19,410 nt of DNA, from assembly GCA_023271515.1 (NCBI GenBank), contig JALPXQ010000015.1:1-19410 (forward strand), written 5' to 3'. The notes beneath the pieces were generated by a model. That model was not told the DNA's origin. It was given only the letters and a program-made list of their open reading frames with translations, and searched no databases. The position numbers and the translations under genes were made by a program. Below, piece after piece: positions 7,482 to 14,157 of this stretch. Positions within the stretch are counted from its first letter, which is position 1, and each line of letters starts with the position of its first letter. This DNA comes from Dehalococcoidia bacterium (GTDB taxonomy: Bacteria > Chloroflexota > Dehalococcoidia > SZUA-161 > SpSt-899).

Positions 7482-7787
7482 ATGTTTGCGGTGATTCTCT
7501 GCACTAGCCCTCGCCAGGAGGCCGGAAGGATAGCAAGGGCCTTGGTGGAGGAAAAGCTCGTTGCCTGCGTGAATGTGGGCGAGGTTAATTCTTACTTCAG
7601 GTGGGAAGGAGAGGTGCAGGAGGAGGGGGAAGCTCTGTTGATAATGAAGACCAAGGCCGGGAAGGTGAAGGAGATCATAGGGCGTATTCGGGAATTGCAC
7701 AGCTATGAGGTGCCGGAGATCATCGCGCTCCCGATTATCGATGGCCATGAAGGGTACCTGAATTGGGTGAGGGAATCGGTTGAATAA
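7482..7787 (+). CDS. cutA: CutA family divalent-cation tolerance protein
   Basis: 101 residues, the normal length for CutA, a small trimeric ferredoxin-fold cytoplasmic protein. It is named for a copper-tolerance phenotype in E. coli, though its real job is unsettled. Family marks are ALVEEKLVACVNV, SYFRWEGEVQEEGEALLIMK and HSYEVPEIIALPI, followed by the ending YLNWVRESV. The ATG at 7482 follows GGGGAGAGG (7470-7478). It appears to open the long plus-strand gene run, and its end overlaps the purK start by eight bases. Confidence 0.96.
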   Translation: MFAVILCTSPRQEAGRIARALVEEKLVACVNVGEVNSYFRWEGEVQEEGEALLIMKTKAGKVKEIIGRIRELHSYEVPEIIALPIIDGHEGYLNWVRESVE

Positions 7788-8937
7788 AGAGTTTTCGGGG
7801 TACAATCTAAGAATAGGGATCATCGGCGGTGGCCAGCTGGGTAAGATGATGACCCAGGAAGCAAAGAAGATGGGGTTCTATGTTACCATACTGGACCCCA
7901 CGCCAAATTCACCAGCGAGTCAACTGGCAGATAGGCAACTCGTCGGCGATTTTCATGACCGAAATAAGATAAAAGAGCTTGTCACCAGGAGCGACGTAAC
8001 CACCTACGACATCGAAGACATTGAGGTAGGTGCCCTGAAAGAGCTCGTCGAGGCGGGACATCTAATCCATCCTTCTCCACAGATTTTGGAGATCATCCAG
8101 GACAAGTGGAAGCAAAAAGAGGCACTGGCCCGTAGCGGCATCCCTATCCCGAGGTACAGGAAGGTCAAGGAAGGTGGCCTTGCTGCTGCTATTGAGGAAT
8201 TCGGGTTTCCGGTGGTGCAGAAGGCCTGCCGGGGAGGCTACGATGGGAGAGGGGTATTTGTGATTCGCAAAAGAGATGATATCGGAAGGGCACTCAAGGG
8301 GGAGTCCTTCCTTGAGGAATTTGTGGAGATCGAAAAGGAACTTGCGGTGATGGTGGCAAGGAACACTGCCAGAGAGATCAAATGCCACCCCGTAGTGGAG
8401 ATGGTATTCGATGAGGCAGCCAACATCTGCGATTATGTTCTTGCTCCCGCCATGGTGGAGCAAAAAATCCAGGATGAGTCAAGGCAAATAGCCGTCGCCG
8501 TGGTGGAGTCACTTGGTGGGGCAGGGATATTTGGGATAGAGATGTTCTTGGACAAGGCGGGGAATGTTCTGGTGAACGAGATCGCCCCCCGGCCTCATAA
8601 TTCGGGGCACTATACCATAGAGGCCTGTGTGACCTCTCAATTCGAGCAGCACATCCGGGCCATTATGGGGCTCCCGCTGGGTTCAACCGAACTGCTCACT
8701 CCGGCGGTGATGATCAACATCCTGGGTGGGGAAGGGTATGAGGGACCGGCAATGTTGCAGGGGATTCGTGAGACTTTGCAGATACCCGGAGCAGCTTTAC
8801 ACCTGTACGGAAAGAGGATTACCAGGCCATTTCGCAAGATGGGGCATGTGACAGTAGTGGATAAGGACATAGAGAACGCTTTGGAGAAAGCCCAGAGGAT
8901 AAAGACAGTTCTGCGAGTGGTTTCAGAGGAGGCATAA
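7780..8937 (+). CDS. purK: N5-carboxyaminoimidazole ribonucleotide synthase
   Basis: 385 residues. PurK uses ATP and bicarbonate to carboxylate aminoimidazole ribonucleotide to N5-CAIR in purine synthesis. The sequence shows the N-terminal pre-ATP-grasp fold with GIIGGGQLGKMM (about 13-24), an ATP-grasp core with FPVVQKACRGGYDGRGV, the metal-binding segment VNEIAPRPHNSGHYTIEAC, and a C-terminal HLYGKR region. The best start is TTG at 7780, overlapping cutA by eight bases with GAGGG just upstream; no ATG or GTG occurs in frame before the glycine motif. Overlap with cutA and direct abutment to purE point to one transcript. Confidence 0.96.
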   Translation: MNKEFSGYNLRIGIIGGGQLGKMMTQEAKKMGFYVTILDPTPNSPASQLADRQLVGDFHDRNKIKELVTRSDVTTYDIEDIEVGALKELVEAGHLIHPSPQILEIIQDKWKQKEALARSGIPIPRYRKVKEGGLAAAIEEFGFPVVQKACRGGYDGRGVFVIRKRDDIGRALKGESFLEEFVEIEKELAVMVARNTAREIKCHPVVEMVFDEAANICDYVLAPAMVEQKIQDESRQIAVAVVESLGGAGIFGIEMFLDKAGNVLVNEIAPRPHNSGHYTIEACVTSQFEQHIRAIMGLPLGSTELLTPAVMINILGGEGYEGPAMLQGIRETLQIPGAALHLYGKRITRPFRKMGHVTVVDKDIENALEKAQRIKTVLRVVSEEA

Positions 8938-9438
8938 ATGGAGGCAAGGGTGGGAATTATCATGGGGAGCGAGTCCGATCTCCCGGTGATGGAAGAGGCG
9001 GCGAAACTGCTGGAGGAGTTCGGGATTGGCCACGAAGTTACCGTTGTCTCCGCCCACCGGACGCCGGAGAGGATGTTTCAATATGCTCGCCAGGCGGAGG
9101 GAAGGGGGATTGAGGTGATAATCGCCGCAGCCGGCGGAGCCGCTCATCTCCCTGGCATGGTGGCCTCGTTAAGCCCGCTTCCGGTAATCGGCGTGCCGAT
9201 CGAGACTACCCCCTTGAAAGGGGTTGACTCCCTTTATTCCATTGTCCAGATGCCGGCGGGGGTACCTGTAGCCACCGTGGGGATAAACAACGCTCGGAAC
9301 GCCGCAATCCTGGCGACGCAGATTCTGGGGGTGAAGTATCCGGAGATGAGGGAGAAGGTCAAGGAATACAAGGGAAAATTGCAGGAAAAGGTCGAGGAGA
9401 TGGTGCGCAGGGTTGAGCTGCGGCAAACACTTAAGTGA
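8938..9438 (+). CDS. purE: N5-CAIR mutase (class I PurE)
   Basis: 166 residues, full class I length. PurE moves the carboxyl group of the PurK product N5-CAIR to carbon 4 to give CAIR. The active-site motifs are present: GSESDLPVM (10-18), SAHRTPERMF with the catalytic His40, and AAAGGAAHLPGM. The ATG directly follows the purK TAA with no gap, as expected for the paired enzymes. The presence of PurK argues for the mutase class rather than the direct AIR carboxylase. The last helix is somewhat extended and lysine- and glutamate-rich. Confidence 0.98.
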   Translation: MEARVGIIMGSESDLPVMEEAAKLLEEFGIGHEVTVVSAHRTPERMFQYARQAEGRGIEVIIAAAGGAAHLPGMVASLSPLPVIGVPIETTPLKGVDSLYSIVQMPAGVPVATVGINNARNAAILATQILGVKYPEMREKVKEYKGKLQEKVEEMVRRVELRQTLK

Positions 9439-9445
9439 GGGGAGC

Positions 9446-9994
9446 ATGAACGAGAATCCGAGTAGTATCCCGGTCAACAAAGCCATAGAGGAGTTTCTGG
9501 GGAGTGCCTCGGGTGAGGTGAGGGCGGACCTGGTGCGTTTTAGTATGAAGTGCGGGAGTCGCCCCTTCTTTACCTTAACCACCGAGGAGATAAGGGATTT
9601 TGTGAAGGGGGCAAAGAAGGCCGCCGATCGTAAGAAGCGCCTTGAGGCGCTGGATGGATTCTTCAATTTTTCCAAAGAGAGGGGATGGCTCATTGTGAGC
9701 CCTATCGCCGACCTTGTCAAAACGAAGGAAAAGAAGAGGCCGCGGGCAAAATCAGTATCTTTCTCCTCGCGTCCTATCTGGCTTTCCGCCGAAGGTCGCC
9801 GGAAACTTGAAATTGAAATGGACGGACTCTTCGAGGAGAGAGAGAAAGCCATTGCAGAGGTAAAGAGAACCAGGGAGGACGGGGATCTCCGGGAGAACGC
9901 CCCATACCACGCTGCCAGGGAAAGGCTCGCCTGGCTGGAATCCCGGGAGAGGGAAATCAGAGCCATTCTTGCCCATGCCCGTGTTTCGGATTAA
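9446..9994 (+). CDS. Integrase-like N-domain fused to GreA coiled coil
   Basis: 182 residues from the ATG at 9446, which follows GAGGGGAGC; an in-frame TTG at 9413 inside purE is less likely. Residues about 9-95 resemble the helical SAM-like, core-binding domain of tyrosine recombinases (AIEEFLGSASGEVRADLVRF, LTTEEIRDFV, then RLEALDGFFNFSKERGWL and SPIADLV). No recombinase catalytic domain follows. After a basic linker (about 96-112), residues 113-182 match the GreA N-terminal coiled coil: WLSAEGRRKLEIEM, then TREDGDLRENAPYHAARE with the acidic tip Asp and Glu that help RNA polymerase cleave backtracked RNA. The protein stops exactly where the GreA FKBP-like C-terminal domain should begin. 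Seven bases separate it from purE. Probably a transcription factor acting in the polymerase secondary channel, or a truncated one. Confidence 0.8.
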   Translation: MNENPSSIPVNKAIEEFLGSASGEVRADLVRFSMKCGSRPFFTLTTEEIRDFVKGAKKAADRKKRLEALDGFFNFSKERGWLIVSPIADLVKTKEKKRPRAKSVSFSSRPIWLSAEGRRKLEIEMDGLFEEREKAIAEVKRTREDGDLRENAPYHAARERLAWLESREREIRAILAHARVSD

Positions 9995-10009
9995 ACCTAA
10001 ACTACTGCC

Positions 10010-10981
10010 ATGGCCAGAATCTTAGATGGGTATCGAACGGAGGCGATAAGGGAAGCGGCTTCCATTATTCAAAATGGAGGGGTGGTGGCTTTCCAGACGG
10101 AGACCGTCCACGGGCTGGGGGCGGATGCCTTCAACCCTGAGGCCGTCGCCCGCATCTTCGAGCTTAAGAACAGACCCCGTTTTGATCCCCTCATCGTGCA
10201 TATCACTGAGCTTTCCGATGTGGAGAAGATTTGGCTTAAGGCGGATGATCGGGCAAAGAAGCTGATGGAGCGATTTTGGCCGGGGCCTTTGACCATCGTG
10301 CTTCCGAAGAGGCCGGAGGTGCCGGATATTGTGACGGCGGGACTTCCCACAGTGGCGGTGCGTTTACCCTCTCATCCGGTAGCCTTAAGCCTTATCCGGG
10401 AAGCCCGGACGCCCATCGCCGCCCCCAGCGCCAATCCCTTCGGTTATCTCAGCCCGACCACGGCGGAACACGTTCAAGATCAGCTCGGCGACAGAATCGA
10501 AATCATACTCGATGGAGGGAGATGCCCTGTGGGAATAGAATCCACTATCATCGCCCTCTACCAAGAGGAACCCCTTCTTCTCCGCCCCGGCGGGACGCCT
10601 CTTGAGGAGATAGAAAGGGTCATCGGGCGGGTGAAGATCGCCCCTCCCGACCCCGGGCGTCCGCGCTCTCCGGGACAACTGCCGCATCACTATTCCCCCA
10701 GAACCCCTCTCAAGATGCTAACTGATGAGGACATTGATGGCCGGCAGGGAATGAGGATTGGTCTTCTGGCATTCCAACGCCCCTGGGAGGGGGATTTTGC
10801 TGCAGTTGAAGTCCTCTCCCCCTCGGGGGATCTCCGGGCGGCAGCGGCGAACCTGTTTGCGGCGCTTCACCGGCTTGATTCCGCCGGACTTGATCTTATC
10901 CTCGCTGAACGGGTGCCTGAGGAAGGTCTTGGCCGGGCAATCATGGATCGACTGCGCCGGGCAAGTAGTGAGGAGGCATAG
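10010..10981 (+). CDS. L-threonylcarbamoyladenylate synthase, Sua5 type
   Basis: 323 residues, the long Sua5 form of the YrdC/TsaC family. It makes threonylcarbamoyl-AMP from threonine, bicarbonate and ATP, the first step of the tRNA t6A modification at position 37. The YrdC domain covers about 8-205: QTETVHGLGADAFNPEAV, LKNRPRFDPLIVH, FWPGPLTIVL, APSANPFGYLSPTTAEHV and GIESTIIAL. The linker SPGQLPHHYSP leads to a C-terminal Sua5 domain (about 235-320). The usual PTETVYGLG is QTETVHGLG here, a mild change. It starts 15 bases after the GreA-like gene, and its TAG overlaps the next GTG by one base. Confidence 0.95.
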   Translation: MARILDGYRTEAIREAASIIQNGGVVAFQTETVHGLGADAFNPEAVARIFELKNRPRFDPLIVHITELSDVEKIWLKADDRAKKLMERFWPGPLTIVLPKRPEVPDIVTAGLPTVAVRLPSHPVALSLIREARTPIAAPSANPFGYLSPTTAEHVQDQLGDRIEIILDGGRCPVGIESTIIALYQEEPLLLRPGGTPLEEIERVIGRVKIAPPDPGRPRSPGQLPHHYSPRTPLKMLTDEDIDGRQGMRIGLLAFQRPWEGDFAAVEVLSPSGDLRAAAANLFAALHRLDSAGLDLILAERVPEEGLGRAIMDRLRRASSEEA

Positions 10982-11949
10982 TGTATAAAGTCGAGCTGAT
11001 AACCATTGCAGAAAGGGACTCCATAGTCAGCCAATACGAAAGCCTGATTATCTGGCAGAGGAAGGCTAACATCAACGGAACGTGCCTAAAATTCTTCACC
11101 AACAATAAGCTGTTCAAAGAGATGTGGGAGGATAATTTCTGGTTTATGAGCGACGACGTTCGTCCCCACGGAAGGCTCTTCGCCCTGGAGGCAAGGGGAG
11201 AATTCAGAGTCTGTTATGAGCCGATATCAAAAACGGTGATTATCCTCGATTGCGATTACTATGGCTGGATAAAGTCGATCGCCCTTGCCCTGGCGGCCGA
11301 TTTCTTCGAGGATTACCACTCGGCCCAGAGGAGGTTTTCTGTCCACGGGGCGGCCATAGACTTCGGTGGACTGGGACTGACCATCATCAGTCCATCGGGG
11401 ACTGGGAAAACCACCCTTGCCCTCGGTCTGCTCCTCTTCGAAACGGGAAGCCGGCTGGTTTCTGAGGACTGGTTTTTCGTCCTCCCATCGAAGAGGTATT
11501 TCGTTGCCTGCGCCTCGGAGAAGGAGATTTACGTCAGGGGCGAAATAGGGGATGTCTGGCCACAGTACCGGGAGATGGTTAGGGAGGGCGTGTTCGACCC
11601 AAAGGGAAGGGCGATCACCGATCTGACGCGGGCGATCGGAGTGGGCCGGACGATTCAGCAGACAACGATTAGAAATGCCGTGCTGCTTAAGCGGGATTTT
11701 CAGGATAAGGAAACGCTGAGGAAGATTACCCTTCAGGAAGCAATGGCATTCATGAAATCCAACGATTTCTGTAACCCCCATCAACTGATCAGAACGGAAG
11801 CTAAGTACAGAATAAGGACGGAATTCTTCGAGAGATACTTCGTAAGCATGGACAATATCTACATCGTGAACACCATTCTCAAGCCGGAGGAGACTCTAAA
11901 CGAGTTAAGAGGATTGATATCAAGCTGCTACGGAGGGCTATTTAGATGA
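10981..11949 (+). CDS. HPr kinase-like P-loop protein
   Basis: 322 residues, starting with GTG at 10981 inside the preceding stop (TAGTG). Residues 1-115 are an unrecognised N-terminal region. From about 119 the sequence follows the HPr kinase/phosphorylase C-terminal fold: VHGAAIDFGGLG, then the P-loop IISPSGTGKTTLALGL (Lys143), then a Walker B-like LVSEDWFFVL. The HPr kinase signature loop and typical N-domain are not evident, so I do not call it hprK. Many such proteins occur as HPr kinase-like or PEP-carboxykinase-like ATPases of unknown target, often in modification or peptide clusters. No phosphotransferase genes are nearby. It overlaps carA by ATGA, so it belongs to the same operon. 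Confidence 0.75.
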   Translation: MYKVELITIAERDSIVSQYESLIIWQRKANINGTCLKFFTNNKLFKEMWEDNFWFMSDDVRPHGRLFALEARGEFRVCYEPISKTVIILDCDYYGWIKSIALALAADFFEDYHSAQRRFSVHGAAIDFGGLGLTIISPSGTGKTTLALGLLLFETGSRLVSEDWFFVLPSKRYFVACASEKEIYVRGEIGDVWPQYREMVREGVFDPKGRAITDLTRAIGVGRTIQQTTIRNAVLLKRDFQDKETLRKITLQEAMAFMKSNDFCNPHQLIRTEAKYRIRTEFFERYFVSMDNIYIVNTILKPEETLNELRGLISSCYGGLFR

Positions 11950-13058
11950 AGGCTGTACTGGTATTAGAAGATGGGACGGTGGTTGAGGGGAGGGGATTTG
12001 GAGCCGAGGGCAAAGCCAGGGGCGAGATCGTCTTTGCCACGGGGATGAGCGGTTACGTCGAATCCTTAACCGATCCCTCCTATGCCGGCCAGACCCTGAT
12101 GTTCACCTATCCCTTGCTAGGGAATTATGGGGTTACGGAGGAGGATTACGAGTCCGATGGAATAAAGGTGGAAGGGGTTGTGGTAAGGGAGGTCTGCGAC
12201 CGGCCAAGCAACTGGAGATCCCGGAAGAGTCTGGGTGAGTTTGTGCTTGAATTCAAAATCCCGGGCATTTATGGAGTGGATACCAGATATCTCACCAGGA
12301 AGATCAGGGCATCGGGCACGATGAAGAGCGTGCTCCAGACTTACGCCGATAAGGTAGACCTGGAGGCTTTGAAAAGGGAAGCCAGGGAACAAAAAAGCAT
12401 CTCCGAATTGAATCTCGTGGAAAGGGTCAGCGCCAATAAGGTTGAGAGAGTAGAATCGGGCAGCGGAAATTATGAAGTGGCGCTGATAGATTGCGGTGCC
12501 AAGAGGAGCATTATTGACAATCTATTGAAGTGGGGAGCAAATGTCACGCTTCTTCCCTTCAACACTTCGGCGGAGGACATTCTAAGCTACCATCCCGATG
12601 CGGTCTTGATTTCCAATGGCCCGGGCGATCCGGCGGTGGTAAAGGAGACCATCGCCGAAGCACGTAAGCTCATAGGCAAGACCGTGCTTTACGGCATCTG
12701 TCTTGGGCATCAGATCATCTCCCTTGCCTTGGGTGCCGGAACGTATAAGCTGAAATTCGGGCATCGGGGTTTGAATCAGCCGGTGAAGGACCTGGAGACG
12801 GGAAGGGTATTTATCTCCACCCAGAACCACGGCTTCGCCGTTGCTGAGGAGGGGCTGGCGGAAACTGGACTCGAGGTGACCCACATCAACCTGAACGACC
12901 ATACCATAGAGGGATTGAAGCACAGGGAGCTCCCGATCAGAACGGTTCAATATCATCCCGAAGCCGGGCCCGGCCCGCACGACACCTATTTCTTCTTCGA
13001 TTCATTGATAAGTGAAATTGCGAGCCCGCATAAAATCAGAAAGGGGAGGACATCATGA
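11946..13058 (+). CDS. carA: Carbamoyl-phosphate synthase small (glutaminase) subunit
   Basis: 370 residues. CarA hydrolyses glutamine and channels ammonia to CarB to make carbamoyl phosphate for arginine and pyrimidines. The N-terminal CPSase domain (ATGMSGYVESLTDPSYAGQ, GIYGVDTRYLTRKI) precedes a class I glutamine amidotransferase domain from about 178. Its triad is present: Cys252 in LYGICLGHQ, and His337 and Glu339 in QYHPEAGPGPHDT. It overlaps the upstream gene by ATGA. Its own stop overlaps the start of the AT-rich ORF by ATGA, instead of leading to carB as usual. The last 15 or so residues (HKIRKGRTS end) are longer than usual and may have been altered at an insertion point. Confidence 0.98.
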   Translation: MKAVLVLEDGTVVEGRGFGAEGKARGEIVFATGMSGYVESLTDPSYAGQTLMFTYPLLGNYGVTEEDYESDGIKVEGVVVREVCDRPSNWRSRKSLGEFVLEFKIPGIYGVDTRYLTRKIRASGTMKSVLQTYADKVDLEALKREAREQKSISELNLVERVSANKVERVESGSGNYEVALIDCGAKRSIIDNLLKWGANVTLLPFNTSAEDILSYHPDAVLISNGPGDPAVVKETIAEARKLIGKTVLYGICLGHQIISLALGAGTYKLKFGHRGLNQPVKDLETGRVFISTQNHGFAVAEEGLAETGLEVTHINLNDHTIEGLKHRELPIRTVQYHPEAGPGPHDTYFFFDSLISEIASPHKIRKGRTS

Positions 13059-14008
13059 AAGAGGAAGAACTTTACAACCCGATAGGAAAATGGCTTATCA
13101 AGGAAAAAGGGTGCCAACAAGACGAATATTCTCAAGGATATTTGAAGAATATCCAAGTAGGGGATATAAGACCAGACATTCTTGCAATAAGGTATGAGCT
13201 TGTTGAGAATGTATACCCTAAAATACAGTTTCACGGCTACGTTGTGGAAGTGAAACCTGATGAAAACGCATTGAACGAACTCATTGGCAAAATTACGAGA
13301 GTTAAAAAACGCATTAAAACTTCAATAGAATGGATGGCTGGTTTGCATACAGTAAGGTTGTACATTGGTTATGCAACAGAACAAGTATCCCATGAGATAT
13401 TTGAAATATGTGAGGAGAACGATATTGGGATACTAAGACTTCAAGTAATTAACGAAAACGTGATAAACGTATATGAAGTGTTAGAACCAAAAGAGATTGC
13501 TTTGAATGGAATGTCGCATAGTAGTCAAAGGTCTCCAGGTATTTTTGAACATTGTATGAATGAAATAGGCTATCTTAGGCAAATGTTTCAAAGACCGGAA
13601 AATTTATATGATTATTATATTAGGCCCAAGATTGAAGAATATAAAGCACAAATTGAACTGAGACAGGCCTTAGATTATCCGAAAGATAAATTGAGTAGAG
13701 AGGCGCGTGACTTCCTGATAGAAAACATTCAATCTGAATTTCCACAACTCGAAATGACCGCGGCAGGGTCTACCATTTTATTCACGCCTCGAGGAGGTGG
13801 TCGTGAGGAGGCTGTATTTTCCATTGAGCATGCCACTAAGTATTTTTACATTTCGTTCGAACAACAAAGGTATAGGGTTTATTCACAAAATCAAATCATT
13901 GAGTTCAAAAACAGCGGCAAGGAATATGAGGGCAACCTTAAGAATTTAATTGCTTCCATCATAATACCTCGCATAAAAACAAAGTTACTGAATTTGAAAG
14001 GTAAGTAG
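13055..14008 (+). CDS. AT-rich PD-(D/E)XK nuclease-like protein, likely acquired
   Basis: 317 residues from the ATG at 13055, which overlaps the carA stop (ATGA) and follows GGGGAGG. I do not recognise a named family. The N-terminal 150 residues show a PD-(D/E)XK nuclease layout: an opening LYNPIGKWLIKEKG helix, RPDILAI with Asp41, then HGYVVEVKPDENALNELIGK with Glu65 and Lys67. This resembles nucleases related to restriction enzymes and DUF-type endonucleases. The C-terminal half is helical and charged, ending in a mixed sheet region, with no match I can name. Base composition and codon choice are clearly AT-richer than both flanks, with many AAA, ATA and AAT codons. Its place inside carA-carB and the attC-like dyad after it suggest horizontal gain. 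A role in defence is possible but not shown. Confidence 0.8.
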   Translation: MKEEELYNPIGKWLIKEKGCQQDEYSQGYLKNIQVGDIRPDILAIRYELVENVYPKIQFHGYVVEVKPDENALNELIGKITRVKKRIKTSIEWMAGLHTVRLYIGYATEQVSHEIFEICEENDIGILRLQVINENVINVYEVLEPKEIALNGMSHSSQRSPGIFEHCMNEIGYLRQMFQRPENLYDYYIRPKIEEYKAQIELRQALDYPKDKLSREARDFLIENIQSEFPQLEMTAAGSTILFTPRGGGREEAVFSIEHATKYFYISFEQQRYRVYSQNQIIEFKNSGKEYEGNLKNLIASIIIPRIKTKLLNLKGK

Positions 14009-14029
14009 ATGGCAGGCTTGCAACTCATA

Positions 14030-14044
14030 GCCAACTTCGTTGGC
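14030..14044. repeat. Perfect short hairpin
   Basis: GCCAAC (14030-14035), loop TTC, GTTGGC (14039-14044). There is no T-run, so it is not a standard terminator. It sits between the AT-rich ORF and the attC-like dyad. Confidence 0.7.
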
Positions 14045-14061
14045 TCGGTGCTATCGCACTC

Positions 14062-14141
14062 ACATAACTCGGTATTGGCGGTCCCGCTTTGCTTCGCGTA
14101 AATGGCCTTCGGCCACTTCGCCAACGCCGAAAATGTTAAAC
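14062..14141 (+). repeat. attC-like imperfect dyad (possible integron cassette site)
   Basis: The left arm TAACTCGGTATTGGCG (14065-14080) pairs with the right arm CGCCAACGCCGAAAATGTTA (14119-14138): TAAC with GTTA, TCGG with CCGA, TTGGCG with CGCCAA, with a TA/CG mismatch and AAAT bulged out on one side only. The outer boxes are ACATAAC (one mismatch to the attC R'' consensus RYYYAAC) and GTTAAAC (a perfect R' GTTRRRY). The apical part (14081-14118) folds further, including GGCC-TTC-GGCC at 14104-14114. Paired boxes with one-sided bulges, ~80 bases and a position right after a promoterless ORF are typical of attC. A recombination point would be G14135/T14136. No integrase gene or second attC is in the window. 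Confidence 0.5.
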
Positions 14142-14157
14142 GACATGGAGGGCGGGA

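Noticed and set aside
9413..9445. Upstream TTG start for the GreA-like gene
   Set aside because: It lies inside purE and would add 11 residues; the ATG at 9446 has a GAGGGGAG sequence directly before it.
14075..14103. TTGGCG and GTAAAT with 17-base spacing as a promoter for carB
   Set aside because: Both hexamers are poor matches and are embedded in the dyad arms, which better explain the sequence.
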